From contig CAZTGS010000022.1 in NCBI GenBank assembly GCA_964613455.1, positions 1 to 14,328 of the forward strand: a DNA stretch of 14,328 bases. Reading direction: 5' to 3'. Shown here one piece after another: positions 7,169 through 13,606 of the stretch (its first letter is position 1; every line of letters begins with the position of its first letter). The DNA is from SCGC-AAA076-P13 sp964613455 (GTDB lineage: Bacteria; Pseudomonadota; Gammaproteobacteria; Magnimaribacterales; D2472). Position numbers and translations under genes: made by a program. The notes under the pieces were generated by a model. It did not search any database, had not been told where the DNA came from, and was given only the letters and a program-made list of their open reading frames with translations.

Positions 7169-8298
7169 AATCACTAAAAATAGTTTTATTCATATTTCTT
7201 ATATCTTCTTGTGCTTATGACAATGTGGATGAGGAATTAAATATTTCTATATTAAAAAATCAAAACATACATTTCAGGCCTTCTGATGATTCCAGCTCTT
7301 TTAAGAACAACAGTGATGAAATTATTTTAGGATCAGGGCGAGTGATCTTAAAAAAAATAATATTGCCATCAAAAAATACCTATAGTCATGCAGAAGCTAA
7401 TATTAGGTTAGTTTCAACAGGAGATCCTTGGGATAAATCTGGATCATTTTTTATATTGCCGACTTCTGATTTATCGTTCTTGAAATCTCAAGCAACAAAC
7501 CTTAAAAATCTAAACGGACTGGATGGACAGCCTCCTATAGAGCTTCTAAGGTTTATTACTCCCTTTGGAGTTGGCTATTTCAATGAAAAAGACCATATCA
7601 AAAAGCTTAAGCCCGTTTATATAGATGAATGGGAAGACGACATCTCATGGAATCAAGATATCTCTCAATTGCTTCCTGTTCTTGAAGATGAGGTATGGGT
7701 TGGAATTTATATTGATACTTGGTCAGACAAAGGCTGGGAAATTGATGTAAATCTTAAGTTTAAAGAACCCCTTTTTAGAAAGAAGAATAAAAAAATAGTC
7801 TCATTATTAAATACTACTCCAGTTGTATCTGCTCAGGACGGGTATGATCAGTTTGGAAAGAAACCTTTAACAAAAACTTTTGAATTAAAAAAAGATACCG
7901 AGAACGTTCTTTTATATTACCTGACTACCGGCCATGGTGGACATGGCACCGGGGACGAATTTGTAAAGAAAACTAACATTATTAGTCTTAATAATGAAGT
8001 TGTGAAAGAGTTTGTTCCTTGGAGAAATGACTGTGCCTCATTTAGAAGGTTTAATCCAAGCTCTGGAGTTTGGACAGAAAAAGCAGAATGGAAAGGCAAA
8101 GAAATTGAAGAAAGAATAGCATCATCAGACTATTCAAGATCTGGATGGTGTCCTGGGAGTAAAGTGCTGCCAACAGTTATCAATCTTGGTAACTTAAAAA
8201 AAGGAAATCATGAAGTGAGTATTTTTATTAGAGATGCACAAATTACGACGAAGGAAGAATTTAATTTTTGGAATGTCTCAGCCTATATTGCTTATTAA
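7165..8298 (+). CDS. Lipoprotein resembling peptide-N-glycosidase F
   Basis: This 377-aa exported protein has a lipobox (ISSC, Cys16). From memory it aligns with PNGase F of Elizabethkingia, which removes N-glycans from asparagine. Compared stretches are GDPWDKSGSF (against CDEWDRFANV), RFITPFGVG (RFITPYWVG), IDTWSDKGWE (TETWLAKGRE), GDEFVKKTNIISLNN (CAEWCFRTHTIAINN) and SGWCPG (AGWCPG). Asp90, Glu265 and Arg325 occupy the positions of Asp60, Glu206 and Arg248, while Asp184 replaces Glu118. Cys290 and Cys329 match the Cys231-Cys252 disulfide; the cysteines of the other two disulfides are absent. Two jelly-roll domains are expected, with an extra N-terminal region (residues 17-55) and a longer loop between the last two cysteines (39 residues apart instead of 21). 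It overlaps dctM by 4 nt and closes the TRAP operon. Glycan release is unproven; a binding role is possible. Confidence 0.7.
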   Translation: MKSLKIVLFIFLISSCAYDNVDEELNISILKNQNIHFRPSDDSSSFKNNSDEIILGSGRVILKKIILPSKNTYSHAEANIRLVSTGDPWDKSGSFFILPTSDLSFLKSQATNLKNLNGLDGQPPIELLRFITPFGVGYFNEKDHIKKLKPVYIDEWEDDISWNQDISQLLPVLEDEVWVGIYIDTWSDKGWEIDVNLKFKEPLFRKKNKKIVSLLNTTPVVSAQDGYDQFGKKPLTKTFELKKDTENVLLYYLTTGHGGHGTGDEFVKKTNIISLNNEVVKEFVPWRNDCASFRRFNPSSGVWTEKAEWKGKEIEERIASSDYSRSGWCPGSKVLPTVINLGNLKKGNHEVSIFIRDAQITTKEEFNFWNVSAYIAY

Positions 8299-8390
8299 AA
8301 AATAACTAACTTTTTATAAACTATATTATGTATATTAATTGTACTGATAAGTGTTTAATAAATAAAACCATGTAAAGGAACCTTGACTAA
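8299..8390 (+). promoter_or_regulatory. 92-nt AT-rich intergenic region, probable promoter of the MarR-type gene
   Basis: This is the longest non-coding stretch in the window. It holds AAAGGAA at 8374-8380, the best Shine-Dalgarno sequence seen here, 10 nt before the ATG at 8391. Several TATAAT-like boxes occur (for example TATTAT at 8324-8329), but no good -35 hexamer fixes one. A heptamer TATATTA is directly repeated at 8322-8328 and 8331-8337 and could be a regulator site. No GC-rich terminator hairpin follows the upstream operon. Confidence 0.4.
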
Positions 8391-8726
8391 ATGGACAACG
8401 AATTGTTTTTAAAACATGCTTTAAGCGTTAAGCGTGTTCATGATTTTTTTATTAAAGAAGGTATAGGTACTGGACATTTTCTTCTTTTAACAGAAATAGT
8501 AGCTAGAAAGATCAATAAAAAAGCGCTGCCAAATATAAAATGGGTTCAAACCGAACTACAAATATCTTTTACTAAAGTTAAGGCAATAATTGAGCCCTTA
8601 GAAGAGAAAGGTATTATAAAAAAAATATCCAGCCCTGATGACAAAAGAGTTAAATATTTAGATGTAACAGAAAAAGGTGAGAAATATATCCTTGATCTAA
8701 TCAAAAGCTTGCCTGTTAATCTTTAA
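8391..8726 (+). CDS. Short MarR-type winged-helix transcriptional regulator
   Basis: This is a probable DNA-binding regulator of 111 aa. The N-terminal part (4-40) looks helical. Residues about 47-78 fit a helix-turn-helix (WVQTELQISFTKVKAIIEPL) followed by EEKGIIKK. The wing SSPDDKRVKYLDVTEKG (80-96) carries the D-x-R and L-x-x-T-x-x-G pattern of MarR proteins. It is shorter than usual for MarR (about 140 aa), with reduced dimerisation helices. Target and ligand are unknown. It sits 92 nt behind the TRAP/PNGase-like operon on the same strand with its own strong ribosome binding site, so control of that operon or of itself is a reasonable guess only. The 3' end overlaps lipA by 4 nt. Confidence 0.75.
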   Translation: MDNELFLKHALSVKRVHDFFIKEGIGTGHFLLLTEIVARKINKKALPNIKWVQTELQISFTKVKAIIEPLEEKGIIKKISSPDDKRVKYLDVTEKGEKYILDLIKSLPVNL

Positions 8727-9697
8727 GGGGTTAATCCAAGGCCAGCATTATTTTTCTCTAATGCTCTCTCTGCTCTATAGCTTGAGCGGACCATAGGTCC
8801 AGACATAACTTCAAGAAATCCTTTTTTAAGGCCTATCTCTCTATAACGTTCAAATTCTTCAGGTGTGACCCATCTTTCGATTGGATGGTGGTTAAGCGTT
8901 GGCCTCAGATATTGTCCTATAGTTAAGATATCTACTTTATGCTTAATGAGATCGTCCATAGTTTGTTCAATTTCTTCATCTGTTTCACCAAGACCAACAA
9001 TAATACTGGTCTTAGTTAAAACCTTTGGATTAATTCTTTTTGATTCGAGAAGAACATCCATAGTTTGCTGGTACCCTGCCCTAATATCTCTTACTTGGTG
9101 AGTTAATCTTTCAACTGTCTCTACGTTTTGAGCAAAAACCTCTAAACCACAATTAACTAGTGTATCTATAGAAGAAGATAAGCCTTTAAAGTCTGGAGTG
9201 AGAGCTTCAACTGCAGTATTTGGATTAAGTTCTTTGATTAGCCTTACAGTTTCAGCAAAATGTTGAGCTCCTCCATCAGGAAGATCATCTCTGTTAACAG
9301 ATGTTAAAACAACATATTTTAGTTTCATGATTTGAACCGCTTTGGCTGTATTCATTGGCTCGTCTTTATCTAGCCAGCCATTTGGATTCCCAGTATCAAC
9401 AGAGCAAAATTTACATGCTCTTGTGCATACTGAGCCCATTAACATAAAGGTTGCTGTTCCAGCAGACCAGCATTCATTCATATTAGGACAGTGGGCTTCC
9501 TCGCAAACGGTATAGAGTTTTTTTTCAGAAACCTGTTCTTTAATTTTATGGAAATTAGGATTGAAATCTGCCTTTATCCTTAGCCAACTAGGCTTCTTAG
9601 AATTAGGAATATGTGAGAATGCATTGGCTTTTTGACCATTTTTAACAGCCTTAATGCCATCTCTATTGATATGCTTTGTTGTCGCTATAAGCTCCAT
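8723..9697 (-). CDS. lipA: Lipoyl synthase LipA
   Basis: This is a radical SAM enzyme that inserts two sulfur atoms into protein-bound octanoyl groups to make the lipoyl cofactor of pyruvate and 2-oxoglutarate dehydrogenases and the glycine cleavage system. Both iron-sulfur clusters are visible: auxiliary cluster ligands Cys65, Cys70 and Cys76 (CEEAHCPNMNEC) and the radical SAM triad Cys91, Cys95 and Cys98 (CTRACKFC). The C-terminal RSSYRAE (304-310) supplies the serine ligand. Spacings equal those of E. coli LipA, and the length (324 aa) is normal. It is the last gene of the uvrD-dctP-lipB-lipA operon, starting 2 nt after the lipB stop. No clear ribosome binding site precedes it. Confidence 0.98.
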   Translation of the reverse strand: MELIATTKHINRDGIKAVKNGQKANAFSHIPNSKKPSWLRIKADFNPNFHKIKEQVSEKKLYTVCEEAHCPNMNECWSAGTATFMLMGSVCTRACKFCSVDTGNPNGWLDKDEPMNTAKAVQIMKLKYVVLTSVNRDDLPDGGAQHFAETVRLIKELNPNTAVEALTPDFKGLSSSIDTLVNCGLEVFAQNVETVERLTHQVRDIRAGYQQTMDVLLESKRINPKVLTKTSIIVGLGETDEEIEQTMDDLIKHKVDILTIGQYLRPTLNHHPIERWVTPEEFERYREIGLKKGFLEVMSGPMVRSSYRAERALEKNNAGLGLTP

Positions 9698-9699
9698 AG

Positions 9700-10302
9700 T
9701 TAGAATATATTCTCTAATTTTTTTATTGCAAGTATTTCAACTTCTTTCATTGTTATATTTTTTTTAAAGTCTTTTATTTGGGTTACTTCCAATCCCTCAT
9801 AACCGCAAGGATTAATATAAGAAAATGGCTTCAGATCCATGTCCACATTAATGCTAATACCATGATACGTTTTGCCTTTAGAAATTCTAAGTCCAATGGA
9901 AGCTATCTTCTTTTTATTAACGTATACCCCTGGAGCTCCTTCAATGAAATCAGACTTAATTGAGTAATCTGCTAAAAGAGACTGGGTGAATTTCTGAAGA
10001 TTTGTGACTAGACTTCTTGGTCCAAGATCTGATTTTTTAATATCTATCATGAAATAAATAACTAGCTGCCCTGGTCCGTGATAAGTGACTTCTCCGCCTC
10101 GATCCGATTGAACAACAGGAATATTCTTTGGGTTCAAAACATGGTTTTTATCTGCAGCAGTTCCTAATGTAAAAATAGGAGGATGCTCAAGCAACCATAT
10201 TTCATTTTGAAAATCTTCTGATTGAAGTTGATCCTTCATACTTGCTAGTGTTTCTAGGTAATTGGATACACCTAAGGATTTAAAAGTAAGTTCTTGGGAC
10301 AC
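9700..10302 (-). CDS. lipB: Octanoyltransferase LipB
   Basis: LipB transfers octanoate from octanoyl-ACP to lipoyl domains, the step before LipA. Signature blocks are EIWLLEHPPIFTLG, DRGGEVTYHGPGQLV, KIASIGLRI and YHGISINVDMDL...INPCGYEG. Catalytic Lys132 and Cys166 are 34 residues apart, as Lys135 and Cys169 are in E. coli. The start is GTG and forms TAGTG with the dctP stop (1-nt overlap). It is preferred because it gives an N-terminus collinear with E. coli LipB, while the next Met (residue 22) would cut into the fold. The 200-aa length is normal. Expression is probably coupled to dctP by termination-reinitiation. The usual lipB neighbour ybeD is absent here. Confidence 0.97.
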   Translation of the reverse strand: MSQELTFKSLGVSNYLETLASMKDQLQSEDFQNEIWLLEHPPIFTLGTAADKNHVLNPKNIPVVQSDRGGEVTYHGPGQLVIYFMIDIKKSDLGPRSLVTNLQKFTQSLLADYSIKSDFIEGAPGVYVNKKKIASIGLRISKGKTYHGISINVDMDLKPFSYINPCGYEGLEVTQIKDFKKNITMKEVEILAIKKLENIF

Positions 10303-11393
10303 TAATCGTTTCTTGCCTCAACAAACGCATCTTCTGAAACTTTATGATAAGCAGATACTTCTTCTTTGAATTGTTTGTAAGACTGATATACCTTGTTCAC
10401 CTTAGGATCCTTTGCTGCATTTTCTTCAAGAATGTCATTAGCTATAACTTTAAATTCAGCAATCACATCATCAGGCAATTTTCTAAGCTCAACTCCATGA
10501 ACGTCTACTAATTCTCTTAGTGCTCTATTATTTCTAGCAGTATATTCATCCAAAATATCTTGATTCACTGCTTTTGAAGCAGTTTCGATTATTACTTGAA
10601 GATGTTTTGGCAGGGCTTCCCATTGATCTTTGTTAATCAAAAGTTCTAGCATTGATCCTGGTTCATGCCATCCTGGGTAGTAATAATATTTAGCAGCTTG
10701 ATGAAAACCAAAAGTTAGATCGTTGTAGGGACCGACCCACTCGGTTGCATCAATCACTCCTGTTTGCAGTGCTGTAAAAAGTTCACCACCTGGAAGCGTT
10801 ACTGGGATACCACCTGCTCTCTTAAGAACTTCTCCGCCTATTCCTGGGATTCTCATCTTTAAACCTTTTATATCGTCTAAAGAATTTATCTCTTTATTAA
10901 ACCATCCAAACATTTGAGTACCTGTGTTGCCAGCTGGAATGGGATAGATATTAAAAGGTTCGTAAACTTCTCTCCATAATTCCAAACCACCGCCTCTATT
11001 GGTCCAGGCATTTATCTCATCTGCTGTTAAGCCAAAAGGAACGCCAGTAAAAAATTGAGCAGCCGGAGCTTTTCCTTTCCAGAAATACCCACCGCTATGA
11101 CCCATCTGATGAGAGCCACTTGAAACTGCATCAAAAACTCCAAAAGCTGGTACCTGCTCTCCCGCTCCATATACAGTGATTTTCATTTGGCCATTGCTCA
11201 TCTCTTCAACAAGATTGGCAATTCTCTCTGGAGCCATTCCAAGCCCAGGATAGTTTTTAGGCCAAGCTGTAACCAGACGCCAGTTATAAGTCTTTTGCTC
11301 TTCAGCCTCACTATTATTTGCAACACTCTCATTCTGAGAGCATGCTGATATAAAGATAAGTGCTAAAAAGTATAAATATTTTTGTTTGTTCAT
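10302..11393 (-). CDS. dctP: TRAP transporter solute receptor, TakP-like (DctP family), lipoprotein
   Basis: This is the extracytoplasmic substrate-binding subunit of a TRAP transporter, 363 aa. The N-terminus has a hydrophobic stretch ending in ISAC (Cys18), a good lipobox with Ser at +2. The body follows the alpha-keto-acid receptor TakP of Rhodobacter: MRIPGIGGEVL, TLPGGELFTALQ, VIDATEWVGPYND and YYYPGWHEPG. Gln160, Glu218, Trp219 and Glu244 have the spacing of the TakP residues that hold the sodium-keto acid complex (Gln156, Glu214, Trp215, Glu240, recalled from the published structure). It overlaps uvrD by 4 nt (ATGA) and lipB by 1 nt. The likely membrane partners DctQ and DctM are encoded about 3 kb away on the opposite strand. 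Substrate is inferred as pyruvate or another 2-oxoacid. Confidence 0.92.
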   Translation of the reverse strand: MNKQKYLYFLALIFISACSQNESVANNSEAEEQKTYNWRLVTAWPKNYPGLGMAPERIANLVEEMSNGQMKITVYGAGEQVPAFGVFDAVSSGSHQMGHSGGYFWKGKAPAAQFFTGVPFGLTADEINAWTNRGGGLELWREVYEPFNIYPIPAGNTGTQMFGWFNKEINSLDDIKGLKMRIPGIGGEVLKRAGGIPVTLPGGELFTALQTGVIDATEWVGPYNDLTFGFHQAAKYYYYPGWHEPGSMLELLINKDQWEALPKHLQVIIETASKAVNQDILDEYTARNNRALRELVDVHGVELRKLPDDVIAEFKVIANDILEENAAKDPKVNKVYQSYKQFKEEVSAYHKVSEDAFVEARND

Positions 11394-13564
11394 AGTTTCT
11401 CTAGTTTAGCGTAAGCCATTACCAACCACTTTGTTCCTGCTTTATTAAAGTTTATTTGAACTCGAGCAGCTTCACCAGATCCTTCGTAATTTAGAACCGT
11501 GCCTTCTCCAAAAGTTTTGTGGATAACTCTTTGGCCTAATGCTATTCCAATTTCTTCTTCGAATTCAAACTTCGTCTCTTTAAAGTCTTTTCTATTATAA
11601 GGAATATTGGTTTGTGCTCTAGGTCTTATCTCATCAATAAAGTTTTTAGGGATTTCTCTTAAAAATCTAGACGGTGGATTGAAAGTATCTGAGCCATGAA
11701 GTCTTCTTGATTCTGCATGCGTAATGTATAGCTTTTCCATTGCCCTAGTGATGCCTACATAACAGAGTCTTCTTTCTTCTTGAAGTTGTGCAGGATTTTC
11801 CATAGACCTGCCGTGTGGAAATAAGCTTTCTTCCAGCCCAGTCATAATCACTAATTTAAACTCGAGTCCTTTAGCTGAATGCAAAGTCATCAATTGCGCA
11901 GCATCGTCATGTTCTGAAGCTTGTCTGTCTCCAGAGTCTAAGGAGATCATATCAAGGTACTGTTCTGCTATTTCTTTGTTTGGTTTATCCTCTTTAATAC
12001 TTTGCTCAAAGTTTGTTGTTGCAGAGACTAGCTCTTCTAAGTTTTCTACCCTGGTTTTTCCTTTTTCTCCTGGCTCTTTTGCATGATAGGCAACCAGGCC
12101 AGAGGTCTTAATAATTTCTTCCATTAAATCGGATAGTGGATTCTCTTCAATAAATTCTTTGCATCTTGATATGAATTCTAAATAAGAAGTTAAACCAGCG
12201 CCTCCTCTTCCAGATATAGAACCTTCATCAATTAATTTTGCAGACGCTTTAATGTAAGAAATATTAAACTGCTTTGCTGTTCCTCTTATTTTAGCTAGAG
12301 TCTTTTCGCCAACGCCTCTAGTTGGATTAGAAATAGATCTTTCGAAAGCTGGATTATCAGAATGGTTAAAAATAATTTTTAAGTAAGCGATAGCATTCTT
12401 TATTTCCATTCTTTCATAGAATCTCTGACCGCCATATATTCTGTAAGGAATACTGGCTCTTAATAATGCCTCTTCAAGAGCCCTTGATTGAGCATTAGAT
12501 CTATAAAGGACAGCGGCGTCTGCATACATTTCTCCTTTATTCATCCAGTCACGTAAAACATCTGCAACAAATCTAGCTTCGTCTTGCTCGTTATAAGCTT
12601 GATAGAGAACTATTTGCTCACCTTCTAATTTTTCTGTCCAAAGATTCTTGCCCAGTCTGTCTGTATTATTTTCTATAAGGGCATTAGCAGCGCCTAAAAT
12701 AATGTTGGTTGATCTGTAATTTTGTTCTAATCGAATAATTTCAGTGTCATCAAATGTTTTAGTAAAAGATTCTACATTTTCAACTTTAGCTCCTCTCCAA
12801 CCGTAAATAGATTGATCGTCATCACCAACAGCTGTTATTGATGCTTGATCAGAAGCTATTTCAAGCAACCAGTTGTATTGAATGGTATTAGTATCTTGAA
12901 ACTCATCTACCAATATTGATTTGAATCTTGAATGAAAAAAAGTTCTTACCGAAGGATTGTCTCTAACTACCTCATAAGATCTGAGTAGAAGCTCTCCAAA
13001 ATCTACAAGATTGTCTCTAAGACACACAGCTTCGTATTCTGCATAAATTTTATTAATTGTTTCTTTAAAGAAATCTCCCTTATCATCAACTGAAGCTGCT
13101 CTAAAGCCTTCATCCTTCCATGAGTTTATTTGCCACTGGCTTTGTCTAGATGGCCAAGACGCCTCATCTAACACAAGTTCTTTAGAAATTCTTTTTATAA
13201 TTCTAAGCTGATCGTCTGAGTCTAGTATGGTGAAACCGCTGCTTAAACTAGCTTCCTTATGAAACCTTTTAAGCATTTTATGAGCAAGACCATGAAAGGT
13301 TCCAACCCATCCATCCATCATCGGAGCTTGAAGCAATTCTTCGATCCTTGATCGCATTTCTAAGGCAGCTTTATTTGTAAATGTAACAGCCATAATAGAT
13401 GCAGGATTTTTTCTTAGAGCTTCAACTTGCCAAGCTATCTTATGAACAAGAACTCTAGTCTTTCCAGATCCTGCCCCTGCTAAAACCATAAGGTGCTTTT
13501 TTTCAGACGTCACAGCTTCACGTTGCTGATCGTTAAGATGGTCTAAAATATACGATACGTCCAT
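11390..13564 (-). CDS. uvrD: DNA helicase II UvrD
   Basis: This is a superfamily 1A 3'-5' helicase that acts in nucleotide excision and mismatch repair. Motifs in order are: Q-motif LNDQQREAV (10-18), Walker A AGAGSGKT (29-36), Ia TFTNKAA (61-67), II VDEFQD (219-224), III GDDDQSIYGWRGA (247-259), IV RLEQNYRST (278-286), V TLHSAKGLEF (560-569) and VI ERRLCYVGITRA (597-608). The C-terminal Tudor-like domain (about 674-724; LGQRVIHKTFGEGTV...WLVMAYAKLE) matches E. coli UvrD and separates it from Rep. The length of 724 aa against 720 aa in E. coli shows it is complete. It leads the operon that continues into dctP, lipB and lipA. No LexA box and no ribosome binding site were seen in the 42 nt upstream. 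Confidence 0.98.
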   Translation of the reverse strand: MDVSYILDHLNDQQREAVTSEKKHLMVLAGAGSGKTRVLVHKIAWQVEALRKNPASIMAVTFTNKAALEMRSRIEELLQAPMMDGWVGTFHGLAHKMLKRFHKEASLSSGFTILDSDDQLRIIKRISKELVLDEASWPSRQSQWQINSWKDEGFRAASVDDKGDFFKETINKIYAEYEAVCLRDNLVDFGELLLRSYEVVRDNPSVRTFFHSRFKSILVDEFQDTNTIQYNWLLEIASDQASITAVGDDDQSIYGWRGAKVENVESFTKTFDDTEIIRLEQNYRSTNIILGAANALIENNTDRLGKNLWTEKLEGEQIVLYQAYNEQDEARFVADVLRDWMNKGEMYADAAVLYRSNAQSRALEEALLRASIPYRIYGGQRFYERMEIKNAIAYLKIIFNHSDNPAFERSISNPTRGVGEKTLAKIRGTAKQFNISYIKASAKLIDEGSISGRGGAGLTSYLEFISRCKEFIEENPLSDLMEEIIKTSGLVAYHAKEPGEKGKTRVENLEELVSATTNFEQSIKEDKPNKEIAEQYLDMISLDSGDRQASEHDDAAQLMTLHSAKGLEFKLVIMTGLEESLFPHGRSMENPAQLQEERRLCYVGITRAMEKLYITHAESRRLHGSDTFNPPSRFLREIPKNFIDEIRPRAQTNIPYNRKDFKETKFEFEEEIGIALGQRVIHKTFGEGTVLNYEGSGEAARVQINFNKAGTKWLVMAYAKLEKL

Positions 13565-13606
13565 TTAGGGATTCATTTTTTTACTTAAGAGGGATATTCT
13601 AACCTT
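13565..13606. promoter_or_regulatory. 42-nt divergent gap between uvrD and the HexR-type gene
   Basis: Promoters of both genes must lie here or inside the coding sequences. AGAGGG at 13588-13593 is a possible ribosome binding site for the plus-strand gene, with a long 13-nt spacing. No clear -35/-10 pair, LexA box or inverted repeat is visible on either strand. Confidence 0.3.

Noticed and set aside
8296..8318. AAAAA/TTTTT stem as a terminator after the PNGase-like gene
   Set aside because: The stem has no G-C pairs and would not be stable; no U-tract follows a proper hairpin.
8370..8375. Minimal start-stop ATGTAA before the MarR-type ribosome binding site
   Set aside because: Six bases in AT-rich DNA can occur by chance and there is no ribosome binding site for it.
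9702..9713. 12-bp perfect palindrome AGAATATATTCT just upstream of lipA
   Set aside because: It lies in the lipB C-terminal codons within an operon; an AT-rich palindrome of this length is likely by chance.
13565..13606. LexA (SOS) box upstream of uvrD
   Set aside because: No CTGT...ACAG pattern is present in the gap.
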